Of a stretch of 64,000 nt of DNA, positions 25,309-34,927 are shown piece after piece (the stretch's first letter is position 1; each line of letters opens with the position of its first letter). The stretch spans positions 1 through 64,000 of the forward strand of contig NZ_JAFKOJ010000008.1 of the NCBI RefSeq assembly GCF_017303275.1, in the 5' to 3' direction. This DNA is from Bacillus sp. NTK034. GTDB taxonomy: Bacteria; Bacillota; Bacilli; Bacillales; Cytobacillaceae. Both the position numbers and the translations under genes were made by a program. Under the pieces are notes generated by a model. The model was not told the DNA's origin, ran no database searches, and saw only the letters and a program-made list of their open reading frames with translations.

Positions 25309-26103
25309 GTGGGAACAATTCTAGATAAAATACTGGCTGAAAAAAGAAAAGAAGTCATCATGCTGCAGCAGGAAAAAGAATACTTTCAAGCTGGGGAAAC
25401 AGTGATAAAACGTTCATTTATTAACAAGCTTGCATCAGGCAGTGAACTGGCTGTGATTGCCGAATTCAAAAGAGCTTCACCTTCAAAAGGTGATATAAAT
25501 ACCGGGCAGAATCCGAAAGATCAGGCATTATTTTATAGAAAGTATGGTGCGGATGCCATTTCCGTTTTAACAGACAATAGGTTTTTTAAAGGCAGTTTTG
25601 CGGATTTGTCAGCTGTCAGAGAGGCAGTCGGCCTGCCTATCCTTTGCAAAGACTTCATTATAGACGAGGTGCAAATTTTAAAAGCAAAAGCATCAGGGGC
25701 AAACCTAATTTTACTCATTGCTGCTGCCATGGAAGCTGAACGGCTTCAAGAGCTTTTCGATTTTGCAGAAAATGAAGGCCTTGAAGTATTGATGGAGGTT
25801 CATAATGAAGAAGAACTGGAAATAGCGCTGAAAACCGGTGCACAGCTGATTGGAGTCAACAACCGGAATTTAAAAACTTTCGAAGTAGACCTTGGTGTAA
25901 CAGAAAAACTTGCGCCGCTAATTAAGAAGGCGGGAAGATTCCTGATCAGTGAAAGCGGGATTAAGTCAGAAGATGATGTACGGCGTGTAATTGCAGCAGG
26001 AGCCGACGCCATTCTTGTCGGGGAAGCATTTATGAAAGCAGAGAACCTGGAAGGGCTTTTGAAGGCCATGAAGCTTCCTTTGCAGGGGGCTGTCAGACAA
26101 TGA
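25309..26103 (+). CDS. trpC: indole-3-glycerol-phosphate synthase
   Basis: A 264-residue TIM-barrel enzyme. The signature AEFKRASPSKGDI is near residue 50, followed by ILCKDFIID, LIGVNNRNLKTF and ISESGIKSEDDV. The GTG start directly follows the trpD stop and has AGAGGTGAT upstream. It overlaps trpF by 4 nt. Confidence 0.95.
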   Translation: MGTILDKILAEKRKEVIMLQQEKEYFQAGETVIKRSFINKLASGSELAVIAEFKRASPSKGDINTGQNPKDQALFYRKYGADAISVLTDNRFFKGSFADLSAVREAVGLPILCKDFIIDEVQILKAKASGANLILLIAAAMEAERLQELFDFAENEGLEVLMEVHNEEELEIALKTGAQLIGVNNRNLKTFEVDLGVTEKLAPLIKKAGRFLISESGIKSEDDVRRVIAAGADAILVGEAFMKAENLEGLLKAMKLPLQGAVRQ

Positions 26104-26723
26104 AGGTGAAGATTTGCGGAATCAGGGATATCAGCACGGCACTTTCTGCGATTGAAAGCGGTGCGGATGCCCTGGGATTTGTTTTTGCTGAAAGCAAAAG
26201 AAAAATTAATCCTGAGTCAGCAGGGGAGATAATCAGAGAGCTGCCAAGAGAGGTTTTAAAAGTCGGAGTGTTTGTAAATGAAACGAAAGAGATCATTGAG
26301 GAAATTGTAAGTGTTTCAGGGATCAATGTCATTCAGCTTCATGGAGATGAAACACCGGAATTTTGCAGCTCATTTTCTTTACCAGTTATAAAGGCTCTGA
26401 GCATTGGTTCACCAGAAGATCTTTACCAACTGGATGAATATTCATGTGAATACGTTCTTCTTGATAGTCCGAAAGGAAAATATCGGGGGGGCAACGGGGT
26501 ATCGTTTGATTGGTCTATTCTAAACAATAAACCAAAGCAGAACAAAAAAATGATCCTCGCTGGAGGACTCAATCCTGAAAATGTGGGGGATGGAATTAAA
26601 GCAGCCAATCCTTATATGGTTGATGTAAGCAGCGGGGTTGAGACTGAAGGGAAGAAAGACCCGGAGAAAATAAAAAGATTTATAGATAACGCTAAATGTG
26701 TGGAGAGGGAGGAAGTAAAATGA
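26100..26723 (+). CDS. trpF: phosphoribosylanthranilate isomerase
   Basis: A 207-residue TIM-barrel enzyme with N-terminal [20 protein letters not shown] (catalytic Cys), [17 protein letters not shown]-like [12 protein letters not shown], and [11 protein letters not shown] leading to VDVSSGVET (catalytic Asp). It is a separate gene from trpC, overlapping it by ATGA. Its end overlaps the trpB start codon by 4 nt. Confidence 0.95.
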   Translation: MKVKICGIRDISTALSAIESGADALGFVFAESKRKINPESAGEIIRELPREVLKVGVFVNETKEIIEEIVSVSGINVIQLHGDETPEFCSSFSLPVIKALSIGSPEDLYQLDEYSCEYVLLDSPKGKYRGGNGVSFDWSILNNKPKQNKKMILAGGLNPENVGDGIKAANPYMVDVSSGVETEGKKDPEKIKRFIDNAKCVEREEVK

Positions 26724-27925
26724 ACGCAGCATACACCTTGCCTGATGAACGAGGTCATTTTGGAAAATTTGGAGGAAGGTATGTGCCTGAGACACTTATG
26801 CAGGCCATTCTTGAATTGGAAGAGGAGTATAAGAAAGCACAAGCTGATGAAGGTTTTCAGAAAGAGCTGCAGGGTTTGCTGAAAGACTATGTCGGGCGTG
26901 AAACTCCTCTTTATTTTGCGGAGAACCTCACAAAATACGCCGGCGGTGCGAAGGTCTATCTTAAAAGAGAAGATTTGAATCATACAGGTGCCCATAAAAT
27001 AAACAACTCACTGGGCCAGGCTTTATTGGCGCTGCGAATGGGAAAAAGAAAAATAGTAGCTGAGACGGGTGCAGGGCAGCATGGAGTTGCAACAGCAACT
27101 GCATGTGCTCTCTTAAATCTTGAATGCATTATTTTTATGGGTGAAGAGGACATCAGAAGACAGCAGCTGAATGTATTCAGAATGGAACTGCTTGGAGCGA
27201 AGGTGGTTGGGGTGAAATCGGGAAGCGCCACATTAAAAGATGCAGTCAACGAAGCACTCCGCTACTGGGTGACAAATGTCGAGGATACACATTACATCCT
27301 TGGCTCTGTCATGGGACCTCATCCCTTTCCTATGATTGTACGCGATTTTCAAAGTGTTATCGGAAATGAGACCAAGGAGCAATACCTTGAAAAAGAAGGG
27401 AAGCTTCCTGATGCAGTTGTAGCCTGCATTGGCGGTGGAAGCAATTCAATGGGAATGTTCTATCCTTTCATAAAAGATGAAACTGTCCGCATGATTGGGG
27501 TGGAGGCTGCAGGATTGGGTACAGATACTGAGAAACATGCCGCATCTTTAACAAAAGGAACTCCAGGAGTTCTTCATGGGGCATTAATGTATTTGCTTCA
27601 GGACGAACACGGACAAATTCAGGAGGCCCATTCCATCTCAGCTGGGCTTGATTACCCCGGAGTTGGCCCGGAACACAGCTATTTGAAAGACAGCGGAAGG
27701 GCAGAGTATGAATCCATCACAGACGATGAGGCGCTGGATGCGTTAAAGCTTTTATGCAAATTGGAAGGCATTATCCCTGCGCTGGAAAGCTCCCATGCCG
27801 TTGCCTATGCATTAAAGCTTGCACCGCAAATGAAAAAAGACGAAGGCCTTGTCATCTGTTTATCTGGCAGAGGAGATAAAGATGTAGAAACTGTAAGAGC
27901 AAAATTAGGAGGGAAAGGACAATGA
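26720..27925 (+). CDS. trpB: tryptophan synthase beta chain
   Basis: A 401-residue PLP enzyme condensing indole and serine. The PLP lysine is in [13 protein letters not shown], the phosphate-binding [10 protein letters not shown] follows, and [10 protein letters not shown] is near the end. The start is the ATG at 26720 with GGGAGG upstream; an upstream in-frame ATG at 26696 lies inside trpF. It overlaps trpA by 4 nt. Confidence 0.96.
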   Translation: MNAAYTLPDERGHFGKFGGRYVPETLMQAILELEEEYKKAQADEGFQKELQGLLKDYVGRETPLYFAENLTKYAGGAKVYLKREDLNHTGAHKINNSLGQALLALRMGKRKIVAETGAGQHGVATATACALLNLECIIFMGEEDIRRQQLNVFRMELLGAKVVGVKSGSATLKDAVNEALRYWVTNVEDTHYILGSVMGPHPFPMIVRDFQSVIGNETKEQYLEKEGKLPDAVVACIGGGSNSMGMFYPFIKDETVRMIGVEAAGLGTDTEKHAASLTKGTPGVLHGALMYLLQDEHGQIQEAHSISAGLDYPGVGPEHSYLKDSGRAEYESITDDEALDALKLLCKLEGIIPALESSHAVAYALKLAPQMKKDEGLVICLSGRGDKDVETVRAKLGGKGQ

Positions 27926-28707
27926 ACCGGGTTGAAAAAGTTTTTCAGAGCCTAAAGCAAAACAATGAAAGAGCATTTGTGCCATATATAATGGCCGGGG
28001 ATGGAGGCTTAGAGACACTGGCCGAGAAAATCACTTTTCTCGAAAAAGCGGGAGCAACTGCCATTGAAATTGGGATTCCATTTTCGGATCCGGTTGCCGA
28101 TGGGCCAGTAATCCAGCAAGCTGGCATTCGAGCATTAGAAGCCGGAACAACACTTAGAGGCGTCTTAGCTAAAATTGCGGAAATCCGGCCTATTGTTCAC
28201 ATCCCGCTTATCTTTATGACATACATGAATCCAATCATGGCATATGGCATTGGCAACTTTATTTCTGATGCCTCAAGGTCTGGGGTAGACGGCTTAATAT
28301 TGCCTGATCTTCCCGCAGAAGAAGAGGAGATAATTGCACCAATCGCAGAGAGAGCTGGAATTGAAATCATCCGGCTTGTGACCTTAACCAGTCCATTGGA
28401 GCGGATCCAGGCGATTGCTAACAAGGGGAAAGGCTTTTTATACGCTGTAACGGTTAATGGCATTACGGGTTCAAGAAAAGAATTTAAAGATGAGCTCGGA
28501 AAGCATTTGAAGAATGTTAAAGATGTAAGTCCGATACCGGTATTGGCAGGCTTCGGAATTTCTGAACCAGAGCACGTAAAAGATATGAATCAGCATTGTG
28601 ACGGTGTAATCGTTGGAAGCAAGATCATAGAACTCTTTCAAAGCGGTGAGTTAGCAAAAGTTGAAGAACTGATCGCTTCATCTAAAATAGAAGAAATTAA
28701 ATTGTGA
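27922..28707 (+). CDS. trpA: tryptophan synthase alpha chain
   Basis: A 261-residue TIM barrel that cleaves indole-3-glycerol phosphate. It has [19 protein letters not shown] with the catalytic Glu and Asp, [10 protein letters not shown], and [13 protein letters not shown] near the phosphate site. It is the last gene of the operon and is followed by a terminator at 28711. Confidence 0.96.
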   Translation: MNRVEKVFQSLKQNNERAFVPYIMAGDGGLETLAEKITFLEKAGATAIEIGIPFSDPVADGPVIQQAGIRALEAGTTLRGVLAKIAEIRPIVHIPLIFMTYMNPIMAYGIGNFISDASRSGVDGLILPDLPAEEEEIIAPIAERAGIEIIRLVTLTSPLERIQAIANKGKGFLYAVTVNGITGSRKEFKDELGKHLKNVKDVSPIPVLAGFGISEPEHVKDMNQHCDGVIVGSKIIELFQSGELAKVEELIASSKIEEIKL

Positions 28708-28710
28708 AAC

Positions 28711-28746
28711 AAAAGCTTTCTCCTTGAAGGGGGAGGCTTTTTATTT
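28711..28746 (+). terminator. trp operon terminator
   Basis: AAAGC-TTCTCC and GGGGGA-GCTTT pair around TTGAA and are followed by a T-run. Confidence 0.85.
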
Positions 28747-28782
28747 GATTAAGCCCATTTATAAAAATATTTATTGTAAAGG

Positions 28783-28810
28783 TTGACATGCAAAGTGAAT
28801 ACATTATAAT
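28783..28810 (+). promoter_or_regulatory. promoter of the ABC importer operon
   Basis: Consensus TTGACA (28783-28788) and TATAAT (28805-28810) are 16 bp apart. I looked for a CymR box in the 50 nt downstream and could not fit one convincingly. Confidence 0.8.
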
Positions 28811-28861
28811 TACAAGTAATCCGAGTAAATTAATGAGATTTATGGGAATAGGTGATTTTGA

Positions 28862-29650
28862 ATGTTCATTGAGATAAACGATGTGAATAAACAATATAGC
28901 GATAAAGAAAATCGTCCTGTTGACGTCTTGAAAGATATTAATCTAACCATTGAAAAAGGCCAGTTTGTTTCAATTTTAGGCCCTTCAGGATGTGGAAAGT
29001 CAACACTTCTTTCAATCGTCGCGGGGCTGACTAAAACAACTTCGGGACAAATTCAAATTGATGGAAAAGCCATAACAAAACCTGGAAAAGACAGGGGGAT
29101 GGTTTTCCAGCAGGCAGCCTTATTCCCTTGGCTGACAGTCATGGAGAATGTCACGTTTCCGCTAAAAAAGGAAATGAAGAAGAAGGATGCAGAGGAAACA
29201 GCACTTAAGTATCTGCAAATGGTTCAGCTGGGAAAATATATATCCCATTATCCTCATGAACTTTCTGGTGGAATGCAGCAAAGGGTGGCCATTGCGAGAG
29301 CGCTTGCGATGAACCCGGAAACACTCTTAATGGATGAACCATTTGGAGCTCTTGATGAACAGACCCGTTCGCGTCTGCACGGACAGCTGGAAAACATCTG
29401 GACTGAGACGAAGAAAACCATTCTTTTTGTTACTCATAGCATCTCAGAATCTATTAAACTTTCAGATCGGATCATTGTTATGGGGACAAAGCCGGGAATC
29501 ATTTTACAGGATATAGCGGTTGACATACCCAGACCCCGTGAGGAACACAAAAACGAAATGCTTGAGATTGAAGAACACATTATGAAATACCTGAAGAAGG
29601 AAATTGATAAAGTTGTAAGTGAGGAACTCCAATATGCAAACAGCCATTAA
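28862..29650 (+). CDS. ABC transporter ATP-binding protein (SsuB/TauB-like)
   Basis: A 262-residue ATPase of the nitrate/sulfonate/taurine import family. Walker A is GPSGCGKST, followed by a Q-loop in VFQQAALFPW, signature LSGGMQQRVAIARAL, Walker B LLMDEPFGALD and the switch His in FVTHSISE. It overlaps the permease gene by 17 nt. The three-gene set lacks a monooxygenase, so sulfonates, thiamine precursors or related anions are all possible substrates. Confidence 0.9.
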   Translation: MFIEINDVNKQYSDKENRPVDVLKDINLTIEKGQFVSILGPSGCGKSTLLSIVAGLTKTTSGQIQIDGKAITKPGKDRGMVFQQAALFPWLTVMENVTFPLKKEMKKKDAEETALKYLQMVQLGKYISHYPHELSGGMQQRVAIARALAMNPETLLMDEPFGALDEQTRSRLHGQLENIWTETKKTILFVTHSISESIKLSDRIIVMGTKPGIILQDIAVDIPRPREEHKNEMLEIEEHIMKYLKKEIDKVVSEELQYANSH

Positions 29651-30389
29651 AAGGATCATATTTTTTGCAGCCATCATTGCATTTTGGGAAATTGGATCAC
29701 GTATAGAGCTTTGGCATCCTCTGATTTTTCCTTCCCTGTCCAGCGTATTCAGTGCTCTTGTTGAAGGGTTCCAGGATAAAACTCTCATCTATGATTTAAT
29801 TGCAAGTTTTAAGCGGCTCGCAGTCGGTTTAACTATCAGCCTTATCATTGGGACTCTGATTGGAATTCTTTTAGGGAAATCCAAAACAGCTGATGAAACA
29901 CTGGGTGCAGTCATCCTCGCCTTGCAAAGTGTTCCCAGCATCGTCTGGCTGCCGATCGCGATTATGTGGTTTGGCTTAAATGAAAAGGCTGTTATTTTTG
30001 TAACCATACTTGGCGGTACATTTGTAATGGCTCTGAACATGCGAACAGGGATTAAAAATGTTTCACCTTTATATATCAAAGCAGCTCAGACAATGGGTGC
30101 GAATGGAATTGACTTATTCACAAGAGTCATCTTTCCGGCATCCATTCCATACGTTGTCACTGGTTCACGTCTTGCCTGGGCATTTGCCTGGCGCGCACTG
30201 ATGGCCGGTGAGCTTTTAAGCACAGGACCAGGATTGGGCTACACACTTCGTTATGCTTCAGACTTTGGAAGAATGGACATCGTGATTGGTGTCATGATTA
30301 TTATTGGAGCGATTGGAATGATTGTTGACCAATTCATATTCCAGCGCATTGAAAAATCAGTCATAAAAAAATGGGGACTTGAGTCTTAA
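29634..30389 (+). CDS. ABC transporter permease (SsuC-like)
   Basis: A 251-residue membrane protein with about six helices and the coupling-helix EAA loop near AAQTMGANGIDLFTRVIFPA. The start is the ATG at 29634 with GAGGA upstream; a GTG at 29619 is also in frame but has no site. It overlaps the ATPase gene and pairs with it to form an importer. Confidence 0.9.
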   Translation: MQTAIKRIIFFAAIIAFWEIGSRIELWHPLIFPSLSSVFSALVEGFQDKTLIYDLIASFKRLAVGLTISLIIGTLIGILLGKSKTADETLGAVILALQSVPSIVWLPIAIMWFGLNEKAVIFVTILGGTFVMALNMRTGIKNVSPLYIKAAQTMGANGIDLFTRVIFPASIPYVVTGSRLAWAFAWRALMAGELLSTGPGLGYTLRYASDFGRMDIVIGVMIIIGAIGMIVDQFIFQRIEKSVIKKWGLES

Positions 30390-30405
30390 TTTTGGAGGGG
30401 TATTA

Positions 30406-31398
30406 ATGAAAAAGGCTATTTTATGGGTTGCTGTATTATTTACTTTCACCGGTCTGCTTGCCGGCTGCGGATCATCTGAGAAGAGCAGCGGTGAGGAAGA
30501 CAAGATTGTCATCGGTTATTTCCCGAATATCAATCATGTGCCAGCAATGGTTGCGAAAGATCAAGGCTATTTTGAAGAACAGCTTGGCGATGGAACTAAA
30601 GTAGAATACAAGACATTTGCTGAAGGCGGTTCATTCATGACTGCCCTGAAAACAGGTGACATTGATGCAGGTCTTGTAGGACCAGGACCAGCAATGAACA
30701 ACTTTTCAACCGGGGCTGATGTTAAAATTATCGCCGGTGCTTCAACTGGCGGAACAGTTGTCCTCGCCAGAGAAGGTGTAGAAATTAACTCACTTGAAGA
30801 CTTCGAAGGGAAAACGTTCATTACACCTGGCGTGGGCTGCACGCACGACGTCCAGTATGAAACATATCTGGAAGAAGCCGGCATCACTTCAGCTCGCATC
30901 GGCGGTACAATGAAGCATTTAACAGGCAACCCGGCACAATATGCAAGTATGCTGAAAACAGGTAAAGTTGATATTGCAGTTGCTCCAGAACCATGGGCAG
31001 CAGTTATTGAACAGGAAACAAACGCTGAAGTCGTAATTGGCTGGGATGAAGTATCCTTCGGTGAAACACTTCCGGCATCAGTATTGGTTGCAACTGGCGA
31101 TGCAGTAAAGAACAGCCCTGAAAAAGTACAAAAAATCGTTGATGCACATAAAGATGCAGTTAAATTTATCGAAGACAATCCTGAAGAGGCAAAAGCAATT
31201 ACCATCAAAGACATTAAAGAAGTAACTGGCCAGGAATTGGAAAAAGAAGTCGTAGACCGCGCCTGGGAAAGAATTGGATTCACTTACGAAGTTGATGCAG
31301 ACACAATCCAGGAATTTGCAGATTCATCCTACACTTTAAAATTCCTGAAAGATAAACCTGAATTCAGTGAACTGATTGCGAAAAATTTTATTAAATAA
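30406..31398 (+). CDS. ABC transporter substrate-binding lipoprotein (SsuA-like)
   Basis: A 330-residue extracytoplasmic lipoprotein with lipobox LLAGC near residue 20. The binding fold starts KIVIGYFPNINHVPAMVAKD and continues with VGPGPAMNNF and VAPEPWAAVIE, as in the SsuA/NrtA/ThiY family. GGAGGGG precedes the ATG at 30406; an earlier start would overlap the permease without a site. The substrate is not determined. Confidence 0.9.
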   Translation: MKKAILWVAVLFTFTGLLAGCGSSEKSSGEEDKIVIGYFPNINHVPAMVAKDQGYFEEQLGDGTKVEYKTFAEGGSFMTALKTGDIDAGLVGPGPAMNNFSTGADVKIIAGASTGGTVVLAREGVEINSLEDFEGKTFITPGVGCTHDVQYETYLEEAGITSARIGGTMKHLTGNPAQYASMLKTGKVDIAVAPEPWAAVIEQETNAEVVIGWDEVSFGETLPASVLVATGDAVKNSPEKVQKIVDAHKDAVKFIEDNPEEAKAITIKDIKEVTGQELEKEVVDRAWERIGFTYEVDADTIQEFADSSYTLKFLKDKPEFSELIAKNFIK

Positions 31399-31407
31399 TC
31401 ATGCTTG

Positions 31408-31437
31408 GACCGGGGCCCTGATGGGTTCCGGTTTTTC
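31408..31437 (+). terminator. terminator of the ABC importer operon
   Basis: ACCGG-GG-CCC and GGG-TT-CCGG pair around TGAT and end in TTTTT. Confidence 0.8.
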
Positions 31438-31465
31438 TTGATGTTAGTGGAAAGGAAATTTGTTT

Positions 31466-31610
31466 GGCGCAATTGTGAAAGCTGACGGTGCGAAAAAGTG
31501 ATGCGGCGGCGCGAATGACCTGCTGGATGGTGCGTTTATGGTGGAGTAAGGCGCAAATACGATTTGATAGAGCAAAAAACTTTAAAATCAGCGCATTAAC
31601 CGGTCCTGTA
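31466..31610. repeat. 21-bp degenerate array, core GGYGCRAA
   Basis: Cores begin at 31466, 31487, 31508, 31529 and 31550 (steps of exactly 21 bp), then 31569 (19 bp) and 31590 (21 bp). Examples are GGCGCAATTG, GGTGCGAAAA, GGCGCGAATG and GGTGCGTTTA. The remainder of each unit varies. This and the next array fill the 31438-31954 gap between the importer operon and lemA. Confidence 0.85.
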
Positions 31611-31682
31611 GAAGCATTCATGAAGCCATAATGAAAAATATTGACATGATTTCTATTGATAATGAAAAAAGCCATAAGCTCG

Positions 31683-31866
31683 AAACTGCCAAGAGCCTAC
31701 CCGCTCCTAACTCACTGGAATCCGCGCGCAAAAGTAATATCCCCGCGCAAACCCTAAGTCAGGCCGCGCATCAAAACGTACTACCCGCGCAGAAGAAGCC
31801 CACCCGCGCGTAACTCACCGGAATCCGCGCTCAAAAGTAAAATCCCCGCGCAAACTTAACAACATC
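31683..31866. repeat. 21-bp degenerate array, core CCGCGC, with 103-bp higher-order repeat
   Basis: Cores start at 31701 (CCGCTC), 31722, 31743, 31764 and 31785, then 19 bp on at 31804, 31825 and 31846. Units 31701, 31722 and 31743 closely match units 31804, 31825 and 31846 (for example CTAACTCACTGGAAT against GTAACTCACCGGAAT), so a 103-bp block has been duplicated. GC content is far above that of the flanks. There is no coding support. Confidence 0.85.
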
Positions 31867-31954
31867 AGTAAACCATCTCCTGGTTTAACTTTCACCCAAA
31901 AAAGGAAAAATACCATGCAAGTGACAAAACAACTTAGAAACAGGAGTGGCGCAA

Positions 31955-32533
31955 ATGAAAAAAGGTATGGGTGTCTTAATTGCCGTTATTGCGGCAGTAG
32001 TCATAGCAGGCATGATGCTGATGTCCAGCTATAACGGGTTTGTAAGTGCTGAGGAAAATGTGGACCAGGCTTATTCTCAGATTGAGAACCAGCTGCAGAG
32101 AAGGCTGGATTTGATTCCTAATCTGGTAAATACAGTAAAGGGATATGCTGCTCATGAGAAGGAGACAATTCAGGCAATATCAGATGCGCGTGCAAGACTG
32201 GCGGGAGCAGGGTCACCTGAAGAGGAAGCTGCCGCAAACGCCGAGCTGTCAAGCGCTTTGAGCCGTCTGCTTGTAGTGGTGGAGAACTATCCCAATTTAA
32301 AGGCGGATAAGCAGTTTACCCAATTAATGGACGAGCTTGCGGGTACGGAAAATAGGATTTCGGTTGCCCGAAAGGATTATAACGATCAGGTTGCTGTATA
32401 TAACAAAAAAGTAAAAAGGTTCCCGGGTGCAATTGTAGCAGGGATAACTGGCTTTGATGAAAAAGAGTATTTTAAGGCGGATCCGCTGGCGAATGAAGCA
32501 CCTGAAGTTGACTTTGGAGGCAATGGAGAATGA
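31955..32533 (+). CDS. LemA family protein
   Basis: A 192-residue LemA protein with an N-terminal membrane anchor ([18 protein letters not shown]) and a long helical domain with [20 protein letters not shown] and [12 protein letters not shown]. LemA proteins are membrane-anchored helical bundles of unclear role. The start is the ATG at 31955 with CAGGAG upstream. It overlaps the TPM gene (ATGA), the usual pairing for this family. Confidence 0.92.
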   Translation: MKKGMGVLIAVIAAVVIAGMMLMSSYNGFVSAEENVDQAYSQIENQLQRRLDLIPNLVNTVKGYAAHEKETIQAISDARARLAGAGSPEEEAAANAELSSALSRLLVVVENYPNLKADKQFTQLMDELAGTENRISVARKDYNDQVAVYNKKVKRFPGAIVAGITGFDEKEYFKADPLANEAPEVDFGGNGE

Positions 32534-33267
32534 TCATTCGCAGGGTCTCTTTGACCCTTCTTTTAGTATATTTAATAATGGGGGCATTTCCAGTACATGC
32601 AGATGAACCCATACCGGAGCCTGCTGGAGATATTTATGTCCAGGATTTTGCAGATGTCCTAAATGACCAGGAAAAATCTGAATTGAATAACCTGGGGAGG
32701 CAATTGGAAGATAGGACATCTGCACAGGCTGCAGTTTTAACTGTTGATACTACTGGAGACAGACCGATTGAAGAATATGCAAATGAAGCTTTCCGGTCTT
32801 ATGGCATAGGCAGTGCCAAAGAGAATAATGGTGTCCTATTGGTTGTGGCCATGCAGGATCGGAAGGTGCGCATTGAGGTTGGTTATGGGCTTGAAGGCCA
32901 GATTCCCGATGGAAAAGCAGGACGGATTCTGGATGAAGTGACCCTTCCATATCTTCAGGATGGCCAGCCAAATAGAGCGGTAATTGAAACCTATAAGGTG
33001 CTTGTACAGGAAGCTGCCGGGGAAGAAGTGATTTTAGGCGGCGATTATGCTGATGCCGGAACACAGGATAGAGGAATTGGCATCCCTTCCTGGCTGATTA
33101 TTGTAATTGCTGTTGGATTATTGTTCCTAGACATTAAATTTTTTGGAGGAGCCTTTTCATATGCAATCCTTTCAATTCTCTCAAGAGGGGGAGGCGGAGG
33201 AGGCGGCGGTCCCCGGGGTGGGGGAGGCGGTTCATCTGGAGGAGGAGGAGCCAGCCGCGGCTGGTGA
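32530..33267 (+). CDS. TPM domain protein with glycine-rich tail (YgcG-like)
   Basis: A 245-residue exported protein with a signal peptide (about 1-25, ending VHADEP). A TPM domain follows with [16 protein letters not shown] and [14 protein letters not shown]. One membrane span lies near 185-210, and the C-terminus is almost pure Gly/Ser. This class is regularly encoded beside lemA, and the two are thought to act together at the membrane. It ends with a terminator at 33281. Confidence 0.9.
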   Translation: MIIRRVSLTLLLVYLIMGAFPVHADEPIPEPAGDIYVQDFADVLNDQEKSELNNLGRQLEDRTSAQAAVLTVDTTGDRPIEEYANEAFRSYGIGSAKENNGVLLVVAMQDRKVRIEVGYGLEGQIPDGKAGRILDEVTLPYLQDGQPNRAVIETYKVLVQEAAGEEVILGGDYADAGTQDRGIGIPSWLIIVIAVGLLFLDIKFFGGAFSYAILSILSRGGGGGGGGPRGGGGGSSGGGGASRGW

Positions 33268-33280
33268 TAATTGAAAAAAT

Positions 33281-33308
33281 AGCGGGAGCAGCAATCTCCC
33301 GCTTTTCT
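33281..33308 (+). terminator. terminator after lemA-TPM
   Basis: AGCGGGAG and CTCCCGCT pair around CAGCAAT and run into TTTCT. It may also serve the converging methyltransferase gene. Confidence 0.88.
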
Positions 33309-33312
33309 CTAT

Positions 33313-33909
33313 TTATTTGATTCCAGTTACACAAACGGTTAATACAGGGCGGGCTTCTTTATAAGAAATGGAAATAGAATGGAAACCAGCCGCTTCCATA
33401 TCTGCTTTGATTACCTGACCGAGATTTTTGGCAATGGTGTCATCTGCCCCTTCTTCTCTTGGCTGAATTGTGATGGCAATTATTCCGTCTTCCTCAAGCA
33501 TCCCATAGAGATGCTGCAGAGATTCTCTTGGCTTTGTCCATAATGGATAATTGTTGACTGAAAATATCTTATTATAAGTTTTATCGGGGAAGTAATCGTG
33601 AATATCTTTTACGAACAATCGGACCTTGCCCTGCCGAATATAGTCATCATTCAGTTTGGCTGCAGAAGTCTTCATATCTTCGGATACATCAACTCCATCC
33701 GTTTCTGCATGGCGGCAGTGATCCATTATATGCCTAATACTGAAGCCAGGACCAAAGCCCACTTCTAAAATAGAGTCCCTGCGATTAATCTTTAATTTTT
33801 TTATTGTCCATTTGTTAATCTTGCGGTTTTCAAGATACATGATTTTCCCGGCAAGCTTCCCCAGTAATCCTGCGGGTTTCTCAAATTGTTTTGCTAAAAT
33901 ATCGAACAT
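33313..33909 (-). CDS. class I SAM-dependent methyltransferase
   Basis: A 198-residue Rossmann-fold methyltransferase. Motif I is ILEVGFGPGFS (about 48-58), an acidic residue in DGVDVSEDM binds the SAM ribose, and the post-motif is IFSVNNYPLW. The short N-terminal cap LENRKINKWTIKKL is typical of small-molecule or lipid methyltransferases. The start is the ATG at 33909 with GAGGTGA before it; a GTG 9 nt upstream is in frame. The substrate is unknown. Confidence 0.85.
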   Translation of the reverse strand: MFDILAKQFEKPAGLLGKLAGKIMYLENRKINKWTIKKLKINRRDSILEVGFGPGFSIRHIMDHCRHAETDGVDVSEDMKTSAAKLNDDYIRQGKVRLFVKDIHDYFPDKTYNKIFSVNNYPLWTKPRESLQHLYGMLEEDGIIAITIQPREEGADDTIAKNLGQVIKADMEAAGFHSISISYKEARPVLTVCVTGIK

Positions 33910-34038
33910 GTCCCTCACCTCGTTGCTTAATACTTATATTTAGTCCCTTTAAAGAGGTTCTAAACCTATTCCGTAAAATGGATAAATAATTTTTAACTGG
34001 AAAAGGTACTAATATGAATTAAGATTGGAGGAAGTCCG

Positions 34039-34638
34039 GTGATTTATGGCGAAGATCAATACCGAAAAGATTTAAACCGGTATATTGACAATATCGACAA
34101 TCAGATTCATTCTATTTCCAAAACGCTAGAGGACTTCAGCTGCTGTATTTTATCCGATTTTGAAAACCTGCAGAGGGCGGTAACAGAGGCTCACACAATT
34201 GCTTCGACTTATTATCTTCAGTCATATTTATCGCCGTATACCAAGGAATATTCAAGCTTATCATTGGCCGCCCAGCATTTATCGGAAAAAAGACATGGAG
34301 GGCTTATTGCTGTGGAGAGAAGACTTCCATTAGGCGACTACCTTCATAATGGGACGCCAATTGGAGCAAAAGTAAGCAGCACTTTGCTTGAAACCATTTT
34401 TTATCCCGGAAACCCATTGCATGACGGCGGTATTTTAATAAAAGAAGATACCATTATTTCTGCAGGCAACATCCTGCCTCTTGCCAATAAAACCATTGAG
34501 GGAAAAAAACTTGGGACAAGGCATAGAGCGGCAATTGGACTGACTGAAAAATCAGATGCTGTTGCCATTGTAGTTTCAGAGGAAACAGGCCGCATTTCTT
34601 TTGCAGTCGAAGGACAGCTGTATACAATCAGGACATGA
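34039..34638 (+). CDS. cdaS: diadenylate cyclase, spore-type (CdaS)
   Basis: A 199-residue DAC-domain enzyme that makes cyclic di-AMP from ATP. The catalytic HDGGI (about residues 132-136) is the DGA-type motif, and GTRHRAAIGL holds the RHR motif. The N-terminal ~65 residues form the two-helix autoinhibitory region typical of CdaS rather than the membrane-bound CdaA or DNA-scanning DisA. The GTG start at 34039 has GGAGGA upstream. CdaS acts in the forespore and influences germination. It has its own terminator. Confidence 0.9.
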   Translation: MIYGEDQYRKDLNRYIDNIDNQIHSISKTLEDFSCCILSDFENLQRAVTEAHTIASTYYLQSYLSPYTKEYSSLSLAAQHLSEKRHGGLIAVERRLPLGDYLHNGTPIGAKVSSTLLETIFYPGNPLHDGGILIKEDTIISAGNILPLANKTIEGKKLGTRHRAAIGLTEKSDAVAIVVSEETGRISFAVEGQLYTIRT

Positions 34639-34662
34639 AAATCCCCCTAAAATGGGGGATTT
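34638..34662. terminator. bidirectional terminator after cdaS
   Basis: AAATCCCCC and GGGGGATTT pair around TAAAAT, shared with the converging small gene ending at 34667. Confidence 0.88.
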
Positions 34663-34666
34663 GTCA

Positions 34667-34825
34667 TTATGACTTCTTATTAATTTGCTTTCCGCTTTTT
34701 TTCTGGCTTTGAGATTTATCATTTCCTGACTGAAACTCGCTTCCCAGTTCAACATCGTTTCGCTTATCCTGTTTTTCAATTTGGGCTCTCGTTTGATTTG
34801 CATTTTGTCTTCCTTGTTTTGTCAT
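34667..34825 (-). CDS. small Gln/Lys-rich protein, gamma-SASP-like
   Basis: A 52-residue frame starting MTKQGRQNANQTRAQIEKQD and containing LGSEFQSGND, then a Lys/Ser/Gln tail. The layout resembles a truncated gamma-type SASP (which has TEFASETN-type repeats), but only one weak motif copy is present. GGGAGGAA lies 8 nt before the ATG at 34825. Position beside cdaS fits a sporulation role. The family assignment is tentative. Confidence 0.6.
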   Translation of the reverse strand: MTKQGRQNANQTRAQIEKQDKRNDVELGSEFQSGNDKSQSQKKSGKQINKKS

Positions 34826-34927
34826 ATCTTATTCCTCCCTTTAAATTAGCTGACAGTTTTAATATGCGCTATATCCGGGAATAGATGAACATTATATTGC
34901 TAAATTGAATTTATAGAGGTGATTTTA

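Noticed and set aside
28811-28861. CymR or S-box element before the SsuB-like gene
   Set aside because: The sequence could not be fitted to the CymR consensus at the required spacing, and no SAM riboswitch core is present.
31625-31813. 60-codon plus-strand frame in the CCGCGC array
   Set aside because: It is a translation of the repeat with no ribosome site and no conserved residues beyond the repeat core.
31466-31866. CRISPR array
   Set aside because: The period is only 21 bp, the conserved core is 6-8 bp, there are no equal-length repeats separated by unique spacers, and no cas genes are present.
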